From Sphingobacteriales bacterium (GTDB lineage: Bacteria; Bacteroidota; Bacteroidia; Sphingobacteriales; Sphingobacteriaceae): a stretch of 64,000 bases of DNA. The stretch is taken from assembly GCA_028288165.1 (NCBI GenBank), contig JAQBOG010000036.1:110595-174594 (forward strand). Reading direction: 5' to 3'. The position numbers and the translations under genes are program-made. Numbering within the stretch: position 1 is the first letter of the stretch; the number at the start of each line of letters is the position of its first letter. Of this stretch, positions 46,440-55,392 are shown piece by piece. Below the pieces are notes generated by a model. The model was not told the DNA's origin. It did no database searches and saw nothing but the letters and a program-made list of their open reading frames with translations.

Positions 46440-47159
46440 CTATGCAACACCTGCCAAATACCTTACTAAACTTCTTTTGGCGAGTGGTAAAAATGTTTTT
46501 TCAAGCGGAAAGCTGATATCACTTTCAATATGATATACCGCTGGATTCGGCATGATTGAGCTCCTTGAATGAATCAAATCTTTACGGATAGCTTCTGGTG
46601 TATAAATTAAGCTGCGAACGTAATGGTTAACAAATGTGGTGGTTATGCCACTGTGTTTTTCCAGATTGCTTTCAAAAATGGTCACCTGATATTCGTAAAC
46701 ATGGGTCGCTTTGTCATCGCCATTACGTAATAACATGTATCCCCGATAAGGGAATAGAGGCACCACGCCAATGGTTTCTATGTTTATTCTGCTCTGAACA
46801 AATTCATAAATTTCCTTTCCTTCTTGTAAGGCAGGGTCCATCTTACTTAATGCGTAAGTGATTATCTGCTCAATTTCTTGCATCAGTGCATCGTCCTGAA
46901 CCATTTTTTCATAGGTTAAGGCCATCTTTTCCATGTCAGCCTTGGTTAAACGCTGCGGAAAAGCTTTCTGAATAACGGTTTTGTCTTTTTTAAATTTAAC
47001 CAGGTTGTTGTAATGGAAAATCAGGTCTGTTAAATCGGGGTATAACTCTGTAGAATGAAAACTTTGGTTTATCTGTTTGAGATAAGAAAGTAGTAAATAC
47101 TTTTTGTGTTCAAAATCAATGGATCCTTCTATAAACCAGTTTGCGCTTAATGATACCAT
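46440..47159 (-). CDS. Uncharacterised conserved protein, divergent from the methyltransferase
   Basis: 239 residues, no signal peptide, mixed alpha/beta, no recognised catalytic motif. Notable segments: NWFIEGSIDFEHKKYLLLSY, PLFPYRGYMLLRN and FVNHYVRSLIYTPEAIRKDL. A real frame by its composition and clean ends, with 53 bases to the divergent methyltransferase gene. I do not recognise the family and assign no function. Confidence 0.7.
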   Translation of the reverse strand: MVSLSANWFIEGSIDFEHKKYLLLSYLKQINQSFHSTELYPDLTDLIFHYNNLVKFKKDKTVIQKAFPQRLTKADMEKMALTYEKMVQDDALMQEIEQIITYALSKMDPALQEGKEIYEFVQSRINIETIGVVPLFPYRGYMLLRNGDDKATHVYEYQVTIFESNLEKHSGITTTFVNHYVRSLIYTPEAIRKDLIHSRSSIMPNPAVYHIESDISFPLEKTFLPLAKRSLVRYLAGVA

Positions 47160-47212
47160 AGTCTCTATATTTTATAATCTTAAATTACAAAAAAAAGACC
47201 ATTTTTGCAACG

Positions 47213-47923
47213 ATGAGCCTTGGAACCCTGTATCTAATTCCTGTACCGTTGGCAGAAAATGCAGCTGCCAAAACTTTCACTCCTTACTTAGTTAATACGA
47301 TCAATCACATTAATGAATACATCGTTGAGAATAGTAAAACGGCCAGAAAGTTTTTGAAAGAAGCAGGTTTAACCATTCCGCAAAGCGATTTGATTATTCA
47401 TGACTATGGGAAACATAACCGTGATGCGGATAATAATATTTTCTTCACAGGTTTATTAGCAGGTAAAGATGTAGGCTTAATGAGTGAAGCTGGATGCCCA
47501 GGTATAGCCGATCCTGGTTCGGATATTGTAGCACTCGCACATCAAAAAGGCATTAAAGTGGTGCCACTTGTAGGCCCTAGCTCTATTCTTTTAGCCATTA
47601 TGGCATCTGGATTCAATGGACAAAGCTTTACTTTTCATGGCTACCTTCCTATTGATAAAGTACAACGGGCAACTAAAATCAAAGAGCTTGAGAACATGTC
47701 TGAAAAGTATAATCAGACACAGCTCTTTATAGAAACTCCATTTAGGAATAATCCAATTTTAGAAGAAATTCTCAGGAGCTGTAAGTCCCAAACTAAGCTC
47801 TGTATAGCCTGTAATATCACTGCAGATGATGAATTTATACAAACAAAAACCATTTTGCAATGGCGTAAGCAAGTTCCTGATTTGCATAAAAAACCTGTAA
47901 TTTACTTGCTGTTTAAAGGTTAA
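47213..47923 (+). CDS. SAM-dependent methyltransferase, RsmI-like (tetrapyrrole methylase fold)
   Basis: 236 residues. GTLYLIPVPLAENAAAKT opens the fold; GLMSEAGCPGIADPGSDIV and KVVPLVGPSSILLAIMASGFNGQ are the SAM-binding loops. It is shorter and more divergent than canonical RsmI, which 2'-O-methylates C1402 of 16S rRNA. Many Bacteroidota have this shorter paralogue, so the methylated target is uncertain. Followed by a bidirectional terminator. Confidence 0.85.
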   Translation: MSLGTLYLIPVPLAENAAAKTFTPYLVNTINHINEYIVENSKTARKFLKEAGLTIPQSDLIIHDYGKHNRDADNNIFFTGLLAGKDVGLMSEAGCPGIADPGSDIVALAHQKGIKVVPLVGPSSILLAIMASGFNGQSFTFHGYLPIDKVQRATKIKELENMSEKYNQTQLFIETPFRNNPILEEILRSCKSQTKLCIACNITADDEFIQTKTILQWRKQVPDLHKKPVIYLLFKG

Positions 47924-47940
47924 TAAAGAATTTAGCAAAC

Positions 47941-47973
47941 AAAAAAGGTGTAGCAATCATTGCTACACCTTTA
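47941..47973. terminator. Bidirectional terminator between the methyltransferase and the dehydrogenase
   Basis: Stem AAAGGTGTAGCAA / TTGCTACACCTTT with a three-base loop, A-run on the left and T-run on the right. Works for both convergent genes. Confidence 0.92.
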
Positions 47974-47991
47974 AAATAACCTACAATAAAA

Positions 47992-50688
47992 CTACTCTTT
48001 AAATCTTACCATTCTTACCCGTAATGTCGACTTGTTATCTACGGTAGTAGTGTTTTTAAATACAATATACACATCATGTTCGCCAATAACCTCATCAAGC
48101 TTAATCACAGATTCAGTAGATTTTCCTATTAATTTCCCTTCCAGAGAATCAATGTAAACTTCTAATTCGGTATTAGAATTCTTAAGACCATCCATATTGG
48201 TTGTTAATTCAATCTGTCTAATTCCTTTTAAATCAATTTTATTAAATGCAAGGTAAGCACCGCCTTTTTTAATAATCCCAACTGAGCGGTTTGAATTAAA
48301 ATCAATTAAATTAGCTTTGTCAGCTTGCCCAGAAGTGATCAATGTGCTTTTTAAAACCACTAAATTCTCACCTGATTGGGAAGAAGTTAACTTAGTTCCT
48401 TTATCAGTATAAGCGGCTCTAAAAATATAGCTTCCCTTTTCTGCATCTCCAGTTGGCAACTTAGGTACATAGGTTCCGCTAACCGGACGAGATTTAACAG
48501 TTTTGGTTCTTCCATCCAAACTTAAAACGTAACGGGCAATGGCTTTAGCATCATTCTCAGATAAGCTTGAATGTGCAGGCATCATTGCGTCGCCCCATAC
48601 ACCAGTTCCACCGCTGATAATTTTCTTTGCCAAACGGTCAGGAGCGTTAGTATTTCCCTTATATTTTGCGGCAACCGTCATAAATGCAGGACCTAATGAT
48701 CTCCCCTTTATGGAATGGCAAGATTTGCAATCACTATTGCTAATCAAGTTCATTGCTTTCGAAAATTGCACACTGGCATCCACACTTCGCTGGCTTTGGG
48801 CTATCTCTGTCAAGTCGAAACCTTCAGAGAGATAGTCAATACTTACAGCAACTTGTGCAGGAGCTATTCTCTTATTCGCAAGGCTACCATCTTCTTTATC
48901 AGTTACTTCAACCGTATAATTAATCGGTTTATTTGGGAAATAAAAACTTCTGTTTGCGTTGTTTAAATCTATTTTTACAATTGGTGGCTCATTGCCTGCT
49001 AATAAATCAACTGACTTCGTATTTTTGGCACCCAGCGGATCAGTAACTGTTAATGATGCTTTATAACTTCCAGCAGTTGTTAATGTAAAAACTGGATTTG
49101 CTTGTGTGTAAATCTTCGGAGCAGTACTTCCTTTTTTAATTATTCTCCATTCATATTTTAAACTATCGTTGTCATAATCTTTCGTTCCAGCAGAAGAAAG
49201 TGACACTTTAAAAGGCAATGCACCTGCAGTTTTATTAGCGGAAGCTTGCACAATTGGCTTTCTGTTGCCAGCATTAAATTCAATCTTAATTAACTCTGCT
49301 TCTGGATTATCAACAAAATATCCATTGCCATATTCAATAACATATAAGCTGCCATCCGGTCCAAACTTAATGTCAATCGGGCCTTTTAAATTCAAATCAG
49401 GAAGGAAGCGCTCCATTGATTTATAGGTTCCATCTTCCCCAATTGTAATTGCCATGATCCATCCCCTAACCCAATCTGTCACAAACCATTTTCCTTCGTA
49501 GTAATCAGGAAACGGGCGTTTAGGATCTGTAAAATCAGAGCGACGATAAATTGGGCCACCAGTTGCACTTCTTCCACCACTATTAAGGAGCGGAAATTCT
49601 GGTGATTCAGCATATGGATACCAAATAAATGCAGATTGAGCAGGTGGTAAATCTCTCAAACCCGTATTGTTTGGAGAGGTATTCACTGGATGCAAAGGGT
49701 CGAATTTTTCACCAGATTTGCCTGTAGCAAAGTCGTAATCCCAATAAGCTTGATTGTTTCCATTGAAATAAGGCCAGCCAAAGTTGGCGGCCTGTTTTGC
49801 CAGGTTAAATTCATCGTATGATCGTGGTCCACGGCCTTCTTTATCCACCGAGCCATCAGGGCCAACTTCTCCCCAATAAAGCCAACCTGTTTTACTATCT
49901 ATAGTTAATCGCCATGGGTTACGGTTTCCCATCGTGTAAATTTCAGGCTTGGTTTTAGCAGTTCCTTTGGGGAAAAGATTTCCTTTCGGGATAGTATAGC
50001 TTCCATCTTTCTCTGGATGAATTCTTAGAATTTTCCCCCTTAAATCGTTGGTGTTTCCTGATGATTTTTGAGCGTCACGTGGAGATTCTCCCGGGCGTTC
50101 ATCTAAGGGACTAAACCCATCTGACGACCTAGAAAACGTATTATCACCGGTAGTTAAGTATAAATTCCCTGTCTTGTCAAATAACATTCCTCCCCCAACG
50201 TGGCAGCATTCCTCTCGCTGAACCGGAACTTCAATAATTAACTTCCGGGTATCGGTTCTGAAAACGGTTCCATCCCATTCATATCTTTCTAAAATGTTTC
50301 TTGGGTCACCCGTTTTTGGTGAATAATATATATAAACCCAATGATTATTTTCATAATCCGGATCAAGAATCAATCCCTGTAAACCATCCTCCCCTTCCGT
50401 AATTTCACCTTTTTTACTTACATATTTGGTGCTTACCGGGAATTCAGCCACAACAGTTACCTTTCCACTTACAGGATTATAAAGTTTAATCTTACCTTTT
50501 CTTTCGGCATATAACACTCTGCCATCTTTCAAAACCTCAAATTGCATAGGTTCTTCAAGCTTTTGTACCAATACCACTTTTGTAAAGCGATTATCATCAG
50601 GCTTTTTTAGGTCTTGGGCATTTAGGGTTGCGTTTAGTAACAAGATTGAGCAGATCAATCCTGTAGAAATCTTAAGCAATTTATTCAT
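47992..50688 (-). CDS. Secreted PQQ-type glucose/sorbosone dehydrogenase-like protein with PKD, cytochrome c and carbohydrate-binding-like domains
   Basis: 898 residues. Signal peptide ends TLNAQ. A six-bladed GSDH propeller (MQFEVLKDGRVLYAERKGKI, CCHVGGGMLFD, GNRNPWRLTID) comes first. A PKD domain (VQASANKTAGALPFKVSLSS) follows, then a cytochrome c with heme motif CKSCH (about residue 653) and a likely Met ligand (GDAMMPAHSSL). The C-terminus resembles CBM6 (GIRQIELTTNMDGLKNS). It would oxidise a sugar in the periplasm and pass electrons to a heme; the substrate is unknown and the PQQ use is a family inference. Confidence 0.88.
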   Translation of the reverse strand: MNKLLKISTGLICSILLLNATLNAQDLKKPDDNRFTKVVLVQKLEEPMQFEVLKDGRVLYAERKGKIKLYNPVSGKVTVVAEFPVSTKYVSKKGEITEGEDGLQGLILDPDYENNHWVYIYYSPKTGDPRNILERYEWDGTVFRTDTRKLIIEVPVQREECCHVGGGMLFDKTGNLYLTTGDNTFSRSSDGFSPLDERPGESPRDAQKSSGNTNDLRGKILRIHPEKDGSYTIPKGNLFPKGTAKTKPEIYTMGNRNPWRLTIDSKTGWLYWGEVGPDGSVDKEGRGPRSYDEFNLAKQAANFGWPYFNGNNQAYWDYDFATGKSGEKFDPLHPVNTSPNNTGLRDLPPAQSAFIWYPYAESPEFPLLNSGGRSATGGPIYRRSDFTDPKRPFPDYYEGKWFVTDWVRGWIMAITIGEDGTYKSMERFLPDLNLKGPIDIKFGPDGSLYVIEYGNGYFVDNPEAELIKIEFNAGNRKPIVQASANKTAGALPFKVSLSSAGTKDYDNDSLKYEWRIIKKGSTAPKIYTQANPVFTLTTAGSYKASLTVTDPLGAKNTKSVDLLAGNEPPIVKIDLNNANRSFYFPNKPINYTVEVTDKEDGSLANKRIAPAQVAVSIDYLSEGFDLTEIAQSQRSVDASVQFSKAMNLISNSDCKSCHSIKGRSLGPAFMTVAAKYKGNTNAPDRLAKKIISGGTGVWGDAMMPAHSSLSENDAKAIARYVLSLDGRTKTVKSRPVSGTYVPKLPTGDAEKGSYIFRAAYTDKGTKLTSSQSGENLVVLKSTLITSGQADKANLIDFNSNRSVGIIKKGGAYLAFNKIDLKGIRQIELTTNMDGLKNSNTELEVYIDSLEGKLIGKSTESVIKLDEVIGEHDVYIVFKNTTTVDNKSTLRVRMVRFKE

Positions 50689-50712
50689 TGATGTAATTGG
50701 GGGTTATATTGG

Positions 50713-51315
50713 TTATCCGTGAATTCCTTCTTTTTTACCGTAATTTTGAATTACAATCGCTTCGTAATCCAAATATTCCTGCCAGCGCTTATCCACATCA
50801 ATATTGCCTGCATGTTTTTTCGCAAGGCGGATAAACATGGTATAATGTGTAGCTTCACTTACCATTAATTCATGGTAAAAATCTGAAAGTTGTTTGTCTT
50901 TAATATGTTCAGACATTACTTTGAATCGCTCACAGCTTCTCGCTTCAATCATTGCGGAAAACAACAAACGATCGATGAGTTGTTCATGCCTGCTACCACC
51001 CTTTATAACAAATTGCATCAGTTCGTTAACGTAATGATCTTTGCGCTCACGTCCTAAAACGAATCCCCGTTCTAAAATCAAATCATGAACTCGCTTAAAA
51101 TGATCCATCTCTTCCATCACCAACTTGGCCATCTCTTGAACTAAATCAGAAAGGTTTGGGTTTTGAACGATGAGCGTGATGCCATTGCTAGCTGCCTTTT
51201 GTTCACAGAAAGCATGGTCTGTTAATATTTCTTCGATGTTGCTTTCAACCACATTCTTTACCCAAAGTGGATCTGTTGGAAGTTGAAGCTTTAAGATAGT
51301 TTTTTCGTTACTCAC
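50713..51315 (-). CDS. miaE: tRNA-(ms2io6A37) hydroxylase
   Basis: 200 residues. Ferritin-like four-helix di-iron fold: MEEMDHFKRVHDLI supplies ExxH ligands, MIEARSCERFKVM and MVSEATHYTMFIRL the others. MiaE hydroxylates the isopentenyl group of ms2i6A37 in tRNA. Next to nadD on the same strand but with a 69-base gap. Confidence 0.88.
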   Translation of the reverse strand: MSNEKTILKLQLPTDPLWVKNVVESNIEEILTDHAFCEQKAASNGITLIVQNPNLSDLVQEMAKLVMEEMDHFKRVHDLILERGFVLGRERKDHYVNELMQFVIKGGSRHEQLIDRLLFSAMIEARSCERFKVMSEHIKDKQLSDFYHELMVSEATHYTMFIRLAKKHAGNIDVDKRWQEYLDYEAIVIQNYGKKEGIHG

Positions 51316-51383
51316 AACACAAATTTATAATTCTAATCAGGTATACGCTATGTACATCAGTAACAAAATCATGTTGCACAAGT

Positions 51384-51956
51384 TCAATGGTATAAATTTT
51401 TGCTTTCTATAAATTCAAGTACAGCTTCCGGCAAAAAGTATTGTACATTTTTACCACCTTTGATCGATGTGCGAATAAAGGTGGAAGAAAGCTCCATTAA
51501 TGGAGTTTGAGTAATGGTTATAGATGGATGGTTATCGAATGCGGAATTTTCAAAACCTGGTCGAGGGTACACATGAATATGATAATCTCTTAAAATGATT
51601 TCATAATTCTTCCACTTTTTAAATGATTTTAAGTTATCTGAACCCATAATGATACTGAAATGATGCTCAGGATACTTGTCATGCAGGTAAATTAAGGTGT
51701 CAACAGTGTATGATGGTTGTGGTAATTTCAATTCAACATCGCTTACGCGGATATTAACTGCATCATCAACGGCAAGTTTACACATTTCTAAACGATCATA
51801 CATATTGATCAGCCCTCCTTTTTCTTTTAAAGGATTGTGTGGCGAAACTACTAGCCAAACCTGGTCTAGTTCAGTATGGTTGGCCATGTAATTAGCTATG
51901 ATTAAGTGGCCAATATGGATGGGATTATATGAACCAAAAAATAAGCCTATTTTCAT
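51384..51956 (-). CDS. nadD: Nicotinate-nucleotide adenylyltransferase
   Basis: 190 residues. HxGH motif in GSYNPIHIGHLIIANYM, nucleotide site IIMGSDNLKSFKKWKN, and SSTFIRTSI near the end. Makes nicotinate adenine dinucleotide from nicotinate mononucleotide and ATP. It is 72 bases after gmk on the same strand. Confidence 0.95.
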   Translation of the reverse strand: MKIGLFFGSYNPIHIGHLIIANYMANHTELDQVWLVVSPHNPLKEKGGLINMYDRLEMCKLAVDDAVNIRVSDVELKLPQPSYTVDTLIYLHDKYPEHHFSIIMGSDNLKSFKKWKNYEIILRDYHIHVYPRPGFENSAFDNHPSITITQTPLMELSSTFIRTSIKGGKNVQYFLPEAVLEFIESKNLYH

Positions 51957-52028
51957 TTTAAAGAGTTGAGATAGGAGATATTAGATTCGAGAATGTTTAG
52001 ACGACTTCGGTCTTCGGAAAAATCTACC

Positions 52029-52595
52029 TCAAGAATTGACAAAATTTCCAACTAATTTCTCAGCCTCATCGCAAGCAGTGCTTAAATCATAGTTTTTAAG
52101 AATAACATCAAACCTGTCAGCATATTGCAGCTCTTTTTCTGCTTTTGCGAAACGCTCAGCTAACTTTTCCTCACTGTCGGTTCCTCGGCCGGTTAACCGT
52201 TCCTTTAAAACTTCAAGAGACGGCGGTTGTACAAATATCGCCAATGCTTGCGAACCATATTTCTTTTTCAAATGCAAGCCACCTTCTACGTCAATATCGA
52301 AAATTACATGCTTTCCTTCATCCCAGATACGCTCAATTTCTGATCTTAAGGTGCCGTAGAAAGTGCCAGTATAAACTTCTTCAAATTCAACAAATTCCTT
52401 ATGTGCTATTTTATGTAGAAAATCTTCTTTAGAAATAAAGTAGTAATCCTTTTTATCAACTTCTTCACCTCTGCGCTCCCTGGTGGTAGCAGAAATTGAG
52501 AATTCAAGATTTAATTCTTGTTTTAAAAGATGTTGAACAATGGTTGTTTTTCCTGCTCCGGAGGGTGCTGAGAATATAATTAATTTACCTGCCAT
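52029..52595 (-). CDS. gmk: Guanylate kinase
   Basis: 188 residues. P-loop SAPSGAGKTTIV, GMP-binding TRERRGEEVDKKDYYF and DIDVEGGLHLKKKYG, and the lid LTGRGTDSEEKLAERFAKA. Phosphorylates GMP to GDP. The gene order yicC-gmk-nadD reads in the same direction and is usual in Bacteroidota. Confidence 0.96.
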   Translation of the reverse strand: MAGKLIIFSAPSGAGKTTIVQHLLKQELNLEFSISATTRERRGEEVDKKDYYFISKEDFLHKIAHKEFVEFEEVYTGTFYGTLRSEIERIWDEGKHVIFDIDVEGGLHLKKKYGSQALAIFVQPPSLEVLKERLTGRGTDSEEKLAERFAKAEKELQYADRFDVILKNYDLSTACDEAEKLVGNFVNS

Positions 52596-52603
52596 ATTTT
52601 GGA

Positions 52604-52794
52604 GTTGTGGGTTGTAAGTTGTAGGTTTATTTTATGCGGTAAGGCACTTATCACTTAAAACTTATCACTTATAACTTTCTATAGTACGTTTAATAATATT
52701 TTTACAAGTTGTAAGCTGTAAGTTTATTTTATGCGGTAAGGCACTTGTCACTTAAAACTTATTACTTATAACTTTTTATAGTACGTTTAATAAT
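52604..52794. repeat. Tandemly duplicated palindromic (MITE-like) element between yicC and gmk
   Basis: Two copies of an 87-base unit at 52611-52697 and 52708-52794, a 97-base period, differing at only about seven positions. Each unit has a GTTGTAAGTTGTAGG-type arm and an inverse TCACTTAAAACTTATCACTT arm around ATTTTATGCGGTAAGGC. The unit ends in GTACGTTTAATAAT, which in the second copy is the last codons of yicC. So the duplication took the yicC 3' end along. Confidence 0.8.
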
Positions 52795-53651
52795 TGTTCT
52801 TTAATTTTTTCAAGTTCTTCTTTCATCCCAACAACAATTTGCTGAATATTGGCGTCATTTGCCTTGGAACCTATTGTGTTTATTTCTCTTCCAATTTCTT
52901 GGGATATAAAACCGAGCTTTTTACCGTTAGCGTCTTTGTCGTTTAAAGCTTCTAAAAAGTAATCACAATGACTTTTTAGCCGAACTTTTTCTTCTGTGAT
53001 ATCTAACTTATCGATATAAAAAATCAATTCTTGTTCAAAGCGATTGCCATCTACACTCTCTTTACCTACAGCTTCGTTTAAGTAATTGTTAAGCCTTTCG
53101 CGAATCATTATAATTCTATTAGGCTCGTAAACTTCCACTTGGGTCATCCCGCCAAGGATGTTTTTAATTCTCAAAATTAAATCTGTTTTTAAAACATTTC
53201 CTTCATCCTGACGGAAAACCTGAAAGCTTTTGACTGCATCCTGAAATGTTTTGTAAAGATATTTCCACTCATCTTCATTCAATGCATCAACGTCATACTG
53301 AATTACATCTGGAAAATTTAGTGCTAGTTGAAGTAAGTTATTGCCTGTATCACCGAGTGTATCAGCAGCTAACTTTAATTGGTTGTAATAAACCTTTAAT
53401 AAATCGTGATTTATAGTAGCAGCCTTAGCAGAAGCTTCTGCATAATCTACTTGTATAGAAATATTTACTTTACCCCGCTCAATTTGCTTGTTGCAATCGT
53501 TTCGGATAATATATTCTTTGTCAGAAAAGGATTTTGGTAATTTTAAAGAGAGTTCTAAAAACTTGCTGTTTAAAGATTTAATTTCTACAGTAAATTTGGT
53601 TTGCTCCATGTCATGGACTGCCAAGCCATAACCAGTCATTGATTTAATCAT
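52776..53651 (-). CDS. yicC: YicC family endoribonuclease-like protein
   Basis: 291 residues. N-terminal YicC_N domain (MIKSMTGYGLAVHDMEQTKF) and C-terminal DUF1732 (EVYEPNRIIMIRERLNNYL and KLGFISQEIGREINTIGSKAND). YicC-type proteins act in RNA turnover and stationary-phase survival. The end of the gene lies in the duplicated repeat. A weak TTTATCTTTA, one base off consensus, precedes the start on the minus strand. Confidence 0.93.
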   Translation of the reverse strand: MIKSMTGYGLAVHDMEQTKFTVEIKSLNSKFLELSLKLPKSFSDKEYIIRNDCNKQIERGKVNISIQVDYAEASAKAATINHDLLKVYYNQLKLAADTLGDTGNNLLQLALNFPDVIQYDVDALNEDEWKYLYKTFQDAVKSFQVFRQDEGNVLKTDLILRIKNILGGMTQVEVYEPNRIIMIRERLNNYLNEAVGKESVDGNRFEQELIFYIDKLDITEEKVRLKSHCDYFLEALNDKDANGKKLGFISQEIGREINTIGSKANDANIQQIVVGMKEELEKIKEQLLNVL

Positions 53652-53795
53652 GGGTAAAGATAAAACTAATATTGATTTGGTTAAAACCTAAAGTGCAGCA
53701 ATTAACCTATTCCCAACGGATATTTATGAACAAGCTGTTTTAACATTATTTCACAATTAGGTATCATCCCAATGCGTACTTTTGTCTACTATCTG

Positions 53796-54578
53796 ATGAA
53801 GTATTTATATAGCTTTCTTGTTGGCTTATGCATTTTTATTGGGGCACCGATAGGTTTATCTGCACAACAAGTTGTCAGAGGAGTTATTTTTGACAATAGA
53901 ACATCTCAAAGAGTGTCAAATGCAATTATACTTAATACAAAAAATAATGCGTTAGTAAAAAGTAACGAATTGGGGGTTTTTCAAATTAAAGCAGATATTT
54001 TAGATACACTTTCAATCACAAAAAGTGGTTATACTGAATACTATCAAAAAGTATCGTCTTATCAGGATGTGTTTATTCGGTTACAACAAATAATCCGACT
54101 TAACGAAGTTACTGTCACAGGTCAAAGCAAAAAACAAGAGTTGGACGAAATAAAAAGAGAATACAGAAAAAAATCTTTTTATGGCGGTAAACCTCCGGTA
54201 CTTGCCTACGTCTTCCATCCCGTTACCGCATTGTATGAGAAATTTGGAAAGGAGCCTGGTCAGGCAAGGCGATTTAATAATTTTTATAAAACGGAATTAG
54301 AAGAAACTGAAATAAGTCGTCGTTTTAATCCCACTATCATAAAAGAGTTGACACCATTAAAGGAAACCGACATGCGAAACTTTATAGAAATATACAAGCC
54401 TCAGTATGAAACGTTGTCCAGTTGGGATGATTATGAGCTTATAAAATATATAAAAGCTTCAGCAGCAACCTATATAAAATCGGGAAAACCTCAGAGCGGC
54501 TTTAAGACCTTTCCAAAGCTTCCATCAGCACCAGATTTAGGCGATAAGGAAATCAAACTCAAAAAAATAAAATATTAG
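53796..54578 (+). CDS. Secreted protein with carboxypeptidase-regulatory-like (CarbopepD_reg) domain
   Basis: About 260 residues. I start at ATG 53796 because it opens a signal peptide (MKYLYSFLVGLCIFIGAPIG, LSAQQ) and a perfect -7 box TACTTTTG at 53777-53784 places transcription just upstream; the in-frame ATG at 53772 precedes that box. The mature part begins VVRGVIFDNRTSQRVSNAII, a transthyretin-like regulatory domain, and ends in a basic unassigned region. It overlaps the convergent rnc gene by four bases. Function unknown. Confidence 0.75.
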   Translation: MKYLYSFLVGLCIFIGAPIGLSAQQVVRGVIFDNRTSQRVSNAIILNTKNNALVKSNELGVFQIKADILDTLSITKSGYTEYYQKVSSYQDVFIRLQQIIRLNEVTVTGQSKKQELDEIKREYRKKSFYGGKPPVLAYVFHPVTALYEKFGKEPGQARRFNNFYKTELEETEISRRFNPTIIKELTPLKETDMRNFIEIYKPQYETLSSWDDYELIKYIKASAATYIKSGKPQSGFKTFPKLPSAPDLGDKEIKLKKIKY

Positions 54579-55303
54579 ATATGTAAGGCCTCGCAGGCTT
54601 TTTCTGCCGCAAGTTTTTCAGCATTTTTCTTGTTATAGTCCCGTCCTACGCCGCAGTTTTCACCGTCAATGTTTGCTTGGACTGTAAATAATTTAGCTGT
54701 TTCTCCTTCACCATTCGCAATTATTTCAAAAGTTATGTCTTTTCCATGGCGTTGGCACCATTCAATAAGTTTACTCTTAAAATTGGTTTCTGTTAATTCG
54801 AGGGTGTGAATGTCGATGTGAGGTTTTATAATGCGGGTAATCAGAAACTCACGGGTGAAGTTATATCCTTTATCCATGTAAACGGCACCTACCAAAGCTT
54901 CAAATGCATCACCTAAAAGCGAGCCTTGCTTGTTTGGGAAATTAAGCATCTTGCTATCAAACTCAATCAATTCATCAAAGCCTAACTTTTTTGCTAATTG
55001 ATTTAAATTTACCCTGCTAACAATTTTAGAACGCATTTCTGTTAAGAAGCCTTCTTCTTTATAGGGATATCTTTTAAAAAGTACTTCAGCAACTACTGCT
55101 CCTAAAATAGCATCCCCAAGAAATTCCAATCGTTCATTACTAGTCTTAATGCCATTTTTCATTAACACAGCAACAGATCGATGTCTGAATGCAAGCTTGT
55201 AAAGGCTTAAATTTCCCGGTACAAATCCTAAAAGATTTCTTAAAGATTTTATGTATTTGCGGTAAGGCGAAAAATGAAGTTTGTATATTTTAAAAAGCGG
55301 CAT
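54575..55303 (-). CDS. rnc: Ribonuclease III
   Basis: 242 residues. Catalytic domain signature NERLEFLGDAILGAVVAEVL, then GDAFEALVGAVYMDKGY (Asp/Glu metal ligands), and a C-terminal double-stranded-RNA-binding domain. Cuts rRNA precursors and structured mRNAs. It lies 90 bases after fabF, same strand, so probably one operon acpP-fabF-rnc. Confidence 0.95.
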   Translation of the reverse strand: MPLFKIYKLHFSPYRKYIKSLRNLLGFVPGNLSLYKLAFRHRSVAVLMKNGIKTSNERLEFLGDAILGAVVAEVLFKRYPYKEEGFLTEMRSKIVSRVNLNQLAKKLGFDELIEFDSKMLNFPNKQGSLLGDAFEALVGAVYMDKGYNFTREFLITRIIKPHIDIHTLELTETNFKSKLIEWCQRHGKDITFEIIANGEGETAKLFTVQANIDGENCGVGRDYNKKNAEKLAAEKACEALHI

Positions 55304-55392
55304 TAATTAATACATCGGCTATATGAAATTGTATCATACTAAGATAGTAGCTTTTTTCACCCAATCCAAAAAGGAAATTCTCTACAATTAAT

